DNA of 64,000 nt from Lignipirellula cremea (GTDB taxonomy: Bacteria > Planctomycetota > Planctomycetia > Pirellulales > Pirellulaceae), in the NCBI RefSeq assembly GCF_007751035.1, contig NZ_CP036433.1, forward strand, positions 2,957,001 to 3,021,000, read 5' to 3'. Made by a program: the position numbers and the translations under genes. Position 1 is the stretch's first letter, and every line of letters starts with the position of its first letter. This document shows positions 36,031 through 44,382 of the stretch, one piece after another. The notes beneath the pieces are model-generated. The model was not told the DNA's origin. It saw nothing but the letters and a program-made list of their open reading frames with translations, and searched no databases.

Positions 36031-37626
36031 GTAGCTGTCCAATCCGTGAAATCGGTGTTGGCTGATTCGCCGGTTTTCGACCATATTTGGGCATGGACGT
36101 TGAGCAACTCAAGGATGACGCGGCGGGGGGGAGATTGTCGATCGACAGGTTGATCGATGTCATCGCCTCGCAGCAACGACGGATTGATGAGCTTGAGAAA
36201 CAACTCAAAGAACTCAAGGGGAAGAGTCCGACTGAACGTCTCGATCAAGCTTATAGCGAAAAGGCGGAGCAACAACGCCAAGCCAAGACCGGCAGACGGA
36301 AACGAAAACGCAAGCAAGCCGGGCGAAACAAGACGGCTGACAAAATCAAACAGGCCAAGCGAACCGAAAGAGTCTTGCCGGCCCAGACTCGCCTGGACGA
36401 CTGCTCGTTTTCGCACACCCGCGTCGCGTGGCGGGTGGAGAATGGCCGGGCGGTGCTGGTCGCCTATGAGATTTATCGGTGCGGCAATCGCTTCGGAAAG
36501 CCCGCCGGACTGCTCGGCCGCAGCGAGTTCGGCATCGAAATCTTCGTCGCCATCGCCTACCAGGTCTACTGTGTCGGGCTGTCGATCGACAAAGCCTGTA
36601 AATTGCTCTCCTTCTTTCAGCAGTTGAATCTGAAAAAGAGCCAGGCAGACGCCTTGCTCAACCAACTTGCCCGAGCCTGGGAAAGTGAATTCGATTCGCT
36701 CTGCACGCTGCTGGCCCACAGTGCGGTGGTCCACACCGATGAAACGTCCTGGAGCATCAACAGCGTGTGGGCTTTCTTGACTGACAAGCTCACCGTGTTG
36801 TTTTACGGCGTTCACAAAGACGGCGATACGTTGGCCCGGATTCTCGACAAGCAGACGTTTGCCGGCGTTCTGATCAGCGATGACGCGGCCGTCTACCGGG
36901 ACTTCAGCAAGTCGCAGAAATGCTGGGCGCACCTGATTCGCAAGGCGATCAAGCTGACGCTTCAAGATCCCGAGAGCGCCGTTTATCGCAACTTTGCCGA
37001 CCGTGTGCTGGAGATCTATCGCACGGCCAAGCGGATCAAAGCGGATCGGCGTCTGAGCGATTCGACCCGTTTGGCTCGTGTCGCCGAGTTGGACGACGAA
37101 CTGCTGCACTTGTGCTGCGCGCGATGGATTGATGACGACGTCAGCGGCGGCGAGATCGAAAACGACTACCGGCGTCTGTGCGATGAAATTATGCGATTGA
37201 TGCTGAACCAAGAACTCTTCTTGTTTGTGACCGAACCGGCTGCCGACGGCAACAACAACGCGGCCGAACGTCAGCTACGCGACGACGCGACGGCCCGCAA
37301 AACGTGTCGCACGAGCAAGACGCCCCGTGGCGCGAAGCGTCGCAGTGTGATCTCCAGCGTGCTGCAGAGCATCGGCAAGCAGCTTGATCGCTTCACGCTT
37401 GAAGCGGTCATCGCCGAAGCGGCGAGGTGGCTGGAGGAGGGGGAAAGCTGCTTCGCCCGACAAGTCGAATCCCGCGGCCTTGGACCGCCAGGAACTCTCT
37501 CCTACGGCGACGAAACGAGCCTGCTCGACCAAGTCATCTTAGCCGCGGACGCCTAACCAAGCTCCCAACCCGTCCCGCAATCAGCCGCGCCGGTCGTTCA
37601 TCCATGCGCACACTTTGGACAGCTAC
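36031..37626 (+). mobile_element. IS66-type insertion sequence
   Basis: Ends GTAGCTGTCCAA (36031-36042) and TTGGACAGCTAC (37615-37626) are a perfect 12-bp inverted repeat. It is flanked by an 8-bp target duplication AATTCTCG (36023-36030 and 37627-37634), the standard IS66 size. It carries only the transposase gene, without tnpA/tnpB accessory genes. Confidence 0.92.
36087..37556 (+). CDS. IS66-type transposase (TnpC)
   Basis: A 489-aa transposase, intact. The N-terminal coiled coil (ASQQRRIDELEKQLKELKG) is followed by a basic linker. The DDE catalytic parts are in HTDETSW, ISDDAAVYRDF and the Glu of NNNAAERQLR. The C-terminus ends with the usual IS66 tail. No ribosome binding site is obvious, so the start is unsure; MDVEQLKDD is a possible later start. 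Confidence 0.9.
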   Translation: MGMDVEQLKDDAAGGRLSIDRLIDVIASQQRRIDELEKQLKELKGKSPTERLDQAYSEKAEQQRQAKTGRRKRKRKQAGRNKTADKIKQAKRTERVLPAQTRLDDCSFSHTRVAWRVENGRAVLVAYEIYRCGNRFGKPAGLLGRSEFGIEIFVAIAYQVYCVGLSIDKACKLLSFFQQLNLKKSQADALLNQLARAWESEFDSLCTLLAHSAVVHTDETSWSINSVWAFLTDKLTVLFYGVHKDGDTLARILDKQTFAGVLISDDAAVYRDFSKSQKCWAHLIRKAIKLTLQDPESAVYRNFADRVLEIYRTAKRIKADRRLSDSTRLARVAELDDELLHLCCARWIDDDVSGGEIENDYRRLCDEIMRLMLNQELFLFVTEPAADGNNNAAERQLRDDATARKTCRTSKTPRGAKRRSVISSVLQSIGKQLDRFTLEAVIAEAARWLEEGESCFARQVESRGLGPPGTLSYGDETSLLDQVILAADA

Positions 37627-37700
37627 AATTCTCGCCGAGCGTTCTGCCAGCCTACTTGCGAAAGACCGAAGCTATCGAAGAGCTGATCCCCTGGGCGCCG
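37627..37700 (+). pseudogene. IS256-type transposase, 3' fragment
   Basis: After the IS66 element the IS256 frame resumes as PSVLPAYLRKTEAIEELIPW, which joins to VQFS to give the family sequence. It then departs from the family (about 37690), so the rest has been deleted. Confidence 0.88.
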
Positions 37701-37843
37701 TATTCGCAACCTGGTAATCGCACCTTGTGCCCTGCGGAAACAGATAGCCATCGACCCAAGCGGGCTGACGACCGCGGATATCGCGGAAGCGGCAGTTCGG
37801 GCTCAGGCGAAAACGGCATTTATTTTGGAGGGCGACCCATGAG
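37701..37843 (+). pseudogene. C-terminal fragment of an unknown gene
   Basis: A frame beginning near the IS256 break reads CALRKQIAIDPSGLTTADIA then EAAVRAQAKTAFILEGDP and stops at TGA 37841-37843. It looks like a true C-terminal region left after a deletion fused it to the IS256 remnant. The next start overlaps it by ATGA. Confidence 0.4.
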
Positions 37844-37982
37844 TGTCGTATCACGATCGAAGTCGCAGATTCCATCAAAATCGAGAGGAACCGAAGAATC
37901 ACCCACGAACCCTACGGAAATCGCAAGCGATAAGTTATTTATGCCACTCGTGTTACATCAAGTTTTCGCGTCGATTAAATAA
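37840..37982 (+). CDS. Possible 47-aa protein
   Basis: Starts at the ATGA overlap with the fragment before it (MSVVSRSKSQIPSKSRG) and ends VFASIK. The overlap suggests it was the second gene of an operon whose first gene is now lost. No family recognised. Confidence 0.35.
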
Positions 37983-38100
37983 GGCGTAGTTGTGTCCTCG
38001 ACCAAGCTGAATTCAGTCATTGCCGTGAAGTTGACGCTTGACCGTTCTTGGCCTTTGGCTTGATTCGCAATTCCATTGAATTAGAAAGACCCGAATACCG

Positions 38101-41100
38101 TCACTCAGGGCGATTGGCCGGTTCCAGTCGGCACGTATCGCTGCCCGCAGAGGTGTAGACAGCCCAAAAATAGGGGTGAATCCAAGGGTCCGACGGGCCA
38201 TTCCGCCGACGCCCTGCCAGGAAATCCCGCTGCGCACTGGCCAACGCACTGACGGCCGTGTCCCCATCATTCAGCTTCTCAAAGAACGATCGCATCAGCA
38301 GGGGACCGGTTCCGTCGTACACATCCCACAAGCCGGACACGACGGTGTTGGCTCCCGCACGCAAGAAAGCACGTTGTAATCCAAACAAGTCGTCGCCGGC
38401 CATCGGCGTGCGGTCAGCCAGACCGGAAAAACAAGCGCTCATCACCACCAGGCCTGCGTTCACATCCGCGGCGTAGATTTCGGCCGCCGTCAGCCGGCCG
38501 TCGTCCTCGGCGTCGCTGTGGCACAGCAGAAAACTTGTCAGCGGCCGATCCGCGACGTTCATGCCATGGGTAGCGACAAACAACATCCCCGTGGTCTTGA
38601 GCAACTGCCTGACACGAGTTTCGCTGACGCTCGGTCCTTCCAGAACAGGACCTAAGCGGTCGCCGAACGCGGCATGCAAGTTCTCAAGATCGATCTCAAC
38701 TCCAGGCAGCCGCGTGGCGGACTGAAAATCCACAATTCCTACCGCGTTGACACTTTTCAACGGCGCGGCCGAACGTTCCCGTAACATGCCCCACGAGACC
38801 AACGACGGCGCGTAAGTGATATCCGAACCTGTATCGATCAGAAACTTTGGCTGCGGCATCTCCAAAGCGCCCCGTTGCGATCCGTCCACTTCGACCACCA
38901 ATGCGGCGAACGGAAAGTAGTGCAAAATGTGGTGCGGAACGAGTACCAGGTTTCGTGCGCCGGCGATCGCGGCTGACGCCTTTGCGGGCATTAAGGATTG
39001 ATAGAACTGGTGCAGGTCGATTTGCCATCCTTTGTCGAAGCCCTCGCCGCTCATGGCCTGTTTATATAGCTTCGCAGCCTGCGATCTGGTTCCGGCCAGA
39101 TAGCGATGAACGTCGGCGATTAGCTGGCTGGAAGAAAGGGGCTTGCCGTCCTGGCCGACCAAGCGTTCGGCATGGACCCGGCCCGCAGCGCTGACGACGA
39201 AGACCCAACAGTTGGTTTCTCCCAGATAGTATTCCAATCCCACGGTATCCGCCGGCCAGTTGTCCAGCTCGTCGTCGAGTGACAGGGGGTATTCGTGGCC
39301 CGCGGCGGCGTGAATACCGTTGTGGATCAGCACGTCCTGCAGCGAACGGGCTTTGGCGAGTTCTGCATAACCCAGCGCCTCGCGATAGCGACCCTGCTCG
39401 ATCAGCAATTCCATCAATTGCTCGTTAACATAGGCGCGGCGTGCGAAGAACCCCGCGCGCGACATGCCTTCCTGATCGTTGTCAATTCGCTCGCGCAACA
39501 TTTCCCCGATGAGGGCGGCAATCCGGTAATGTGTCAGCGCGGTCTTGGAATTGGGCTCGCTTGCCTTTCGCTTCTTCGCGTGTTGATAAAAGAGGCCCAA
39601 GGACCGGTGGCAACTTTCCAATCCCGCCAAAGATCCCGCTTCGGCGTACGACGACAACGCCTGGTTAGCCGCGCGGCGGAATTGCTTGTTATCGCCGCTG
39701 CGATAGGCCAAGTGAGCAAACGTCTCCTGAGCCGCCGCCCGCACGATCGGCTCGGCCGATGTCGCCGTGCTGGCCAACTTCGCATAGTTCGACGCCATTT
39801 TCTGAGCCAACTTCCGTGCACCACTGCTCGCGTCCTCGGCAGGGGAGTCCCCAAGACTAGCCAGCAAGTCATCCGCCAACGCATAGAGACGGGCCAGATT
39901 TGCCTGGACCGCGGCCAGGTCCCTTGGAGGAAGGTTGTCGGCTAATTGCAACGCGGCCTCATATTGCGTGCGCGCCGCCTGCCAATCCAGGATCGCATGA
40001 ACCAGTGGGCTGCGGACGCCGGTTGCGGCCTGCACCGCATGGTTATATAGCCGGTTCTGGGCTCGATTGACCAGGTAGTTTCCAAAGTTCACCCGAGCCC
40101 GAAAAGCGTCGGCCGGATAGCCCGTACTCAAGGCCAAAATTGACGCCGAGAATCTTCGCTCGGCGTCGTCCAAGTCTTCGGCAACCAAAGCTGCAGTGGA
40201 TTCGGCCCTGATGACCGCCTGGTACATGGCGGCGAGTCCCAACGTCCGCAGGTCGGTCGTGTCGCCGATCTCGTTGAGGGTCTCACGAGCTTCGGACCAG
40301 CGGCTGCTTGCGATGAGCAATTGGGCCTTGTCGATGACCTCAATCCCACTGGCGTCGTACTGGTCGGCCGGTTTCTGGTCACTCGACAGTCGCGCCAAAA
40401 TAGTCTCCCGCGCGGCCTGCATCCAGGCCGTTCGCCTGGCCTCAGGGGTGGCCTCGATCAAATCCAACGCGTCAGCTAAATACGGCAGGGGACGCTGGTT
40501 CTCGTCCAACTGGGATAGCAGATGCTCGACGGCGACAACCCTATAGGTCGGCTCTGCTTTACTCCCCAGCAATTGGGCCAATTCATCAGGCCGCTCCCAA
40601 ACCCAATCACGTACTTCGTCGTCCTCGACAACAAAGGGCGTCGCTCCCGTACCGTCGGTATAGCGAAACACATATTCACCGGCTGCAAGACCCTCCTGGA
40701 TGTCTCCGGGCAAACCGGGGATGTCGTCCCATTTAAGTGTCTGCTGGCCCTGGGGAAACGCCAGCCTGGCCACGACTCGATTGCCTTCCACGATCTCGGC
40801 GGTTGCTTCCGGAAATTCGCCTTGATCTGAGGGCCGGCGGCGAAAGGTCACCCGGCCGTTCAGAAGCCGGGCATTGGGAGACGGCGTCAACAGCACCGCC
40901 CCGCGCACGACGGAGACGCCCAGCAGTTGATCTAACGTGCGCGACTCCATGACCAAGGCGGCGCCTGCTTCGCGTACACCGCCGGATCGAACGCCCGTAC
41001 TTACCAAGGATGCAACGGCTGGCGGTCGGCCATCCGTCAAGGACACCCAGCGTTCTTGCCCCTCGTGCGACCAGATAATCAGGCCGGATCCTGCGTGTGG

Positions 41101-41250
41101 CGCCCCCAAGATCTGGTCGTTGAGCGGCGTTACTTCCAGTCGATCGCCGCGTACCTGCACCAGCACGCCCTGCGTTGCAGACTGGGCATAAAGCGTCGCC
41201 GAAAGCAAACCGCAGACCAACAGCAGGGAAACAAATGTGACAATCTTCAT
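38101..41250 (-). CDS. Exported CHAT-domain peptidase with TPR-like region
   Basis: A 1049-aa protein with a signal peptide (residues 1-22, ending LYAQS). Residues about 80-250 are beta-rich, then a helical TPR-like chain at about 310-700. The C-terminal 300 residues are a CHAT domain (clan CD, caspase/separase fold) with catalytic His895 in FVATHGMN and Cys940 in VVMSACFSG; GLWDVYDGTGPLLMRSFFE is also typical. It would act outside the cytoplasm. It ends the minus-strand group of exported proteins; 275 bases separate it from the cytochrome-like gene. Confidence 0.9.
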   Translation of the reverse strand: MKIVTFVSLLLVCGLLSATLYAQSATQGVLVQVRGDRLEVTPLNDQILGAPHAGSGLIIWSHEGQERWVSLTDGRPPAVASLVSTGVRSGGVREAGAALVMESRTLDQLLGVSVVRGAVLLTPSPNARLLNGRVTFRRRPSDQGEFPEATAEIVEGNRVVARLAFPQGQQTLKWDDIPGLPGDIQEGLAAGEYVFRYTDGTGATPFVVEDDEVRDWVWERPDELAQLLGSKAEPTYRVVAVEHLLSQLDENQRPLPYLADALDLIEATPEARRTAWMQAARETILARLSSDQKPADQYDASGIEVIDKAQLLIASSRWSEARETLNEIGDTTDLRTLGLAAMYQAVIRAESTAALVAEDLDDAERRFSASILALSTGYPADAFRARVNFGNYLVNRAQNRLYNHAVQAATGVRSPLVHAILDWQAARTQYEAALQLADNLPPRDLAAVQANLARLYALADDLLASLGDSPAEDASSGARKLAQKMASNYAKLASTATSAEPIVRAAAQETFAHLAYRSGDNKQFRRAANQALSSYAEAGSLAGLESCHRSLGLFYQHAKKRKASEPNSKTALTHYRIAALIGEMLRERIDNDQEGMSRAGFFARRAYVNEQLMELLIEQGRYREALGYAELAKARSLQDVLIHNGIHAAAGHEYPLSLDDELDNWPADTVGLEYYLGETNCWVFVVSAAGRVHAERLVGQDGKPLSSSQLIADVHRYLAGTRSQAAKLYKQAMSGEGFDKGWQIDLHQFYQSLMPAKASAAIAGARNLVLVPHHILHYFPFAALVVEVDGSQRGALEMPQPKFLIDTGSDITYAPSLVSWGMLRERSAAPLKSVNAVGIVDFQSATRLPGVEIDLENLHAAFGDRLGPVLEGPSVSETRVRQLLKTTGMLFVATHGMNVADRPLTSFLLCHSDAEDDGRLTAAEIYAADVNAGLVVMSACFSGLADRTPMAGDDLFGLQRAFLRAGANTVVSGLWDVYDGTGPLLMRSFFEKLNDGDTAVSALASAQRDFLAGRRRNGPSDPWIHPYFWAVYTSAGSDTCRLEPANRPE

Positions 41251-41525
41251 GGCGGCCGGCGACTCAAAAGGAGACTTCGTGATGGATTCGCCCCCGTGTC
41301 AGCGAGCGACGGGTTTCGAGAGACGACAACACACTCACTCGACTTTGTTCGTTTGACTCTCGTTCGACGCCGACCGCCAGCGGCGGCTGGCGGACGTACT
41401 CTCCGGAAACACCAGCGAGCTGCATGCTTCCCTCTCAAACAATGCGTCTACCTTCAGCCTACCTTGCTCAAATTCCTCGGGCCCCGAACGTGACGGTAAT
41501 TTACCAGCCGGACGGACGCCGATGG
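41251..41525. other. Spacer before the CHAT gene
   Basis: 275 bases with no gene. It may hold the CHAT promoter. A dense direct repeat was not seen. Confidence 0.4.
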
Positions 41526-42953
41526 TCACGGATTCTCGTTCTGCAACGCGGTCAGCAATTGAATCAGCCGCTTCGTCACCGACTCGGGCAAATTGCGGTC
41601 CTGGGGCATTCGCAGGGAAAAATCTTCTTCTTCCAGACGGTAGACCATGTCGTCGACTCGTTCCAGCACTGCCTGCTTGTCGAAGACGTGATAGGCCAGC
41701 GAACTGTGGCACCGGTAGCAATAACGGTTGAGCAGCGGCAGCAACTCTCGGTCCGTCGCGTTGGCTTTGTTCCAGGTGACGTCGTCCTTCCCTGGAATTC
41801 CGCGGTCCAAGGTCGGCGCCGACTCGGGACTTTGCTGATGCAAGCGAACCCAGGTATCCGCCGCCTGCGTAATGAACGACGTCGGATTGACGCGGTGGTT
41901 CTGCTGTTGAATCTCGACGTTCAGCTTGCGCAGCACATCGAACGTCGTGGCGTACTGCTTCGTTTTGCTATCCCCGCCACTGTCGTAAATGGGATGAAAC
42001 GGACTCCGGCCCAGATCCTCAAAGTCGTCGCCTAAGCGGGTGCGATCGATCCAATGATCGGTGTCCAGGTAACTGAGCATGCCGTTTTTTTCCGCACCGC
42101 CGTGGCAGTGGACGCAGGCTCCCGGCACATAGTACTTCTTTAGCGGATCGTGTCGCGGCAGGTCGGGGTCGGCGGCGTCCCAGCTGGTCAGGGCGCTGGC
42201 GGCCAGCTTGCCGCCGTTGTCGATCGAATCGAACAACATCCAATAGAGCGGTGACGGCAAGTCGGCGCCCGCTCGCCGGACGAGGATGACCTGATTTACC
42301 AGGCCGGCTTTTTCGAACGGCGATTTGGCCGAAAGCGGCACGTACGAGTTCGACATCAAAAAACACAAGGCGACGCCGTTACGCTCGGCTGGCGAATCGG
42401 GACGAGCCTTTAATCGCACGAGCCACCGCCAACTGAGTTTCCGCGGCTCCACTTTGCCCGAGACGTCGGTCGTTTTGGGCGCGAAGAATCGCACGGACAG
42501 AATCTCGTCCGTGTTCAGCGGCCGGTCGACAAAGTGCTTGCGAAATCGCTCGGGGCTAGCAACCTTCGCAGGCAATTGCTCCAGGTTTATCAGAACCTGG
42601 GGCTCCAATCGCAACAAGTCGCTCGTGGTCAGTCCCGCGTAGCCCAAATAGGCGATCAACTGGTCGAGCGACGCGGGCGGCTCCTCGTTCGCAAAGCCTA
42701 GCTCTTTGCCAATCTGTTGGTAGTACCGGTGGGCCTCGTCTTCGCTGCCGGCAGGTACGCGGCTGGGGCCGGCCAGCAGGCCCAGAGGGCCTGCGCGTTG
42801 GAGCCGTTCGAAGACCTGGAAGTTGGGAAAGGCGTCCGGCTGTTTTTCCGCTGGCGGTTCTCCCTGGGCGCAGGCTGTGGTCAGAACGAAGAGCAACACG
42901 GCGCTGGGGGTCAGCACCCCCGCAAACCAGAAGAATTTACAAAGGAAGGTCAT
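41526..42953 (-). CDS. Exported two-heme cytochrome c-like protein
   Basis: A 475-aa protein. The start at 42953 overlaps the stop of the repeat gene by ATGA. A signal peptide occupies about residues 1-30 (FVLTTACAQG). Two c-type heme sites are CVHCHGG (near 278) and CYRCHSS (near 410). Between them the protein resembles planctomycete cytochrome-like proteins of the large DUF family that carry CxxCH, but I do not assign a name. It would be periplasmic and could move electrons for the nearby VKOR-DsbA or act in an unknown redox pathway. Confidence 0.8.
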   Translation of the reverse strand: MTFLCKFFWFAGVLTPSAVLLFVLTTACAQGEPPAEKQPDAFPNFQVFERLQRAGPLGLLAGPSRVPAGSEDEAHRYYQQIGKELGFANEEPPASLDQLIAYLGYAGLTTSDLLRLEPQVLINLEQLPAKVASPERFRKHFVDRPLNTDEILSVRFFAPKTTDVSGKVEPRKLSWRWLVRLKARPDSPAERNGVALCFLMSNSYVPLSAKSPFEKAGLVNQVILVRRAGADLPSPLYWMLFDSIDNGGKLAASALTSWDAADPDLPRHDPLKKYYVPGACVHCHGGAEKNGMLSYLDTDHWIDRTRLGDDFEDLGRSPFHPIYDSGGDSKTKQYATTFDVLRKLNVEIQQQNHRVNPTSFITQAADTWVRLHQQSPESAPTLDRGIPGKDDVTWNKANATDRELLPLLNRYCYRCHSSLAYHVFDKQAVLERVDDMVYRLEEEDFSLRMPQDRNLPESVTKRLIQLLTALQNENP

Positions 42954-44248
42954 GGGCGTGAGGCAGCTTGCAAGAGTTGGAGTAATTCCCGAGTGGTGAA
43001 GGTCCATTGTTGGCCATCCGGACTGCTCGGGTCAAATCCTGCGTCGCTCCGTGGCGTGCCTTGCAGCAGGCGGAGCAGCGCGGCGTCGTTCGGTTCGGAG
43101 TTGTCGCTGCGATTGCTGGACTCATTGCGGGAAGCCGCTTGCAGGAGACGGAGTAGCGTGGTGTCGTTCGATTCGGAGTTGTCGCTGCGATTGCTGGACT
43201 CATTGCGGGAAGCCGCTTGCAGCAGACGGAGCAGCTGGGCGTCGTTCGGATTGTTAGGGAAGCAGCTCGTGTCTTCCATATCGCAGCGGGAAGCGGCTTG
43301 CAGCAGACGGAGCAGTTGGGCGTTGTTCGGTTTGAAGTTGCCACAGCCGGGATCGTTCATGTCGCATTCGCGGGAGGCGGCTTGCAACAGACGGAGTAGC
43401 TGGGCGTCGTTCGGTTTGTAGCCTCCACAGGTGGGATCGTTCCCGTCGCAGCGGGAGGCGGCATGCAGCAGACGGAGCAGCGCTGCGTCGTCCGGTTTGT
43501 AAGGGGTACAGGTGGGATCGTTCAGGTCGCAGCGCGAGGCGGCTTGCAGCAGACGGAGCAACTGGGCGTCGTTCGGTTTGTAGCCTCCGCAGCCAAGATC
43601 GTTCATGTCGCATTCGCGGGAGGCGGCTTGCAGCAGACGGAGCAACTGGGCGTTGTTCGGTTTGTAGCCGCTACAGCCGGGATCGTTCATGTCGCAGCTG
43701 CGGGAGGCGGCTTGCAGCAGACGGAGCAACTGGGCGTTGTTCGGTTTGTAGCCGCTACAGCCGGGATCGTTCATGTCGCAGCTGCGGGAGGCGGCTTGCA
43801 GCAGACGGAGCAGCGCGGCGTCGTTCGGTTTGTAGTCGGTACAGGTGGGATCGTTCAGGTCGCAGCGGGAGGCGGCTTGCAGCAGGCGGAGCAGCGCGCC
43901 GTCGTTCGGTTTGTAGTCGCTACAGGTGGGATCGTTCAATTCGCAGCGAGAGGCGGCATGCAGCAGACGGAGCAGCGCGGCGTCGTTCGGTTTGTAGTCG
44001 TCGCAATTGGGATCGCTCGCGTCGCAGCGGGAGGCGGCTTGCAGTAGACGGAGCAACGTGGCGTCGTTCGGTTTGTAGCCGTTACAGCCGGGATCGTTCA
44101 TGTCGCATTGGCGGGACGCGGCGCCCAAACGTGACAGGAGATTGGCCATTTCTGGATAGTTCTGCGCAGCGGCCGAGTTGGCCAGCGACACCAGCAGACA
44201 CAGCACGCCAGCGACGGCGCAGCTTCTTTGCGAGAAAGCATGGAACAT
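42950..44248 (-). CDS. Secreted repeat protein with 27-28-residue Cys/Asp repeats
   Basis: A 432-aa protein with signal peptide 1-28 (NSAAAQ). From residue about 40 to 400 it has some 12 units of the form KPNDAQLLRLLQAASRxCDMNDPGCxGY. Each has an amphipathic LLRLLQAASR helix and a short loop with two cysteines (CDxNDPxC) that could form a disulfide or bind calcium. The last three units lose the cysteines (RNESSNRSDNSE). I know no named family for the repeat. AAGGAG precedes the ATG. Its stop overlaps the start of the cytochrome-like gene. Confidence 0.85.
   Translation of the reverse strand: MFHAFSQRSCAVAGVLCLLVSLANSAAAQNYPEMANLLSRLGAASRQCDMNDPGCNGYKPNDATLLRLLQAASRCDASDPNCDDYKPNDAALLRLLHAASRCELNDPTCSDYKPNDGALLRLLQAASRCDLNDPTCTDYKPNDAALLRLLQAASRSCDMNDPGCSGYKPNNAQLLRLLQAASRSCDMNDPGCSGYKPNNAQLLRLLQAASRECDMNDLGCGGYKPNDAQLLRLLQAASRCDLNDPTCTPYKPDDAALLRLLHAASRCDGNDPTCGGYKPNDAQLLRLLQAASRECDMNDPGCGNFKPNNAQLLRLLQAASRCDMEDTSCFPNNPNDAQLLRLLQAASRNESSNRSDNSESNDTTLLRLLQAASRNESSNRSDNSEPNDAALLRLLQGTPRSDAGFDPSSPDGQQWTFTTRELLQLLQAASRP
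43050..44110 (-). repeat. Array of 81-84-bp tandem repeats
   Basis: DNA repeats that code for the 27-28-residue units; adjacent copies are nearly identical at 43600-43790, which suggests recent expansion. Confidence 0.9.
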
Positions 44249-44382
44249 GTTCGTTCTCCTTGGTAAAGGGGTTCCGTTGAACGGGGATTTCTAGTCTAGT
44301 TCAAACCTTCAAACTTTCCTGTTCCTAAATATATAGTCGCAAACGAAACCCAAAGCGGACGCATGGAGGGAAGATTTTTAAG

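Noticed and set aside
35877-37211. 444-aa minus-strand frame in the IS66 element
   Set aside because: Shadow of the IS66 transposase, which has clear DDE motifs.
43463-44047. Plus-strand frame with VRFVxxTGGIVQVAA repeats
   Set aside because: It is the antisense of the 27-28-residue repeat gene; its repeats come from the DNA repeats.
43050-44110. Possible CRISPR array
   Set aside because: The 81-84-base units are repeats throughout with no unique spacers and are in frame within a gene.
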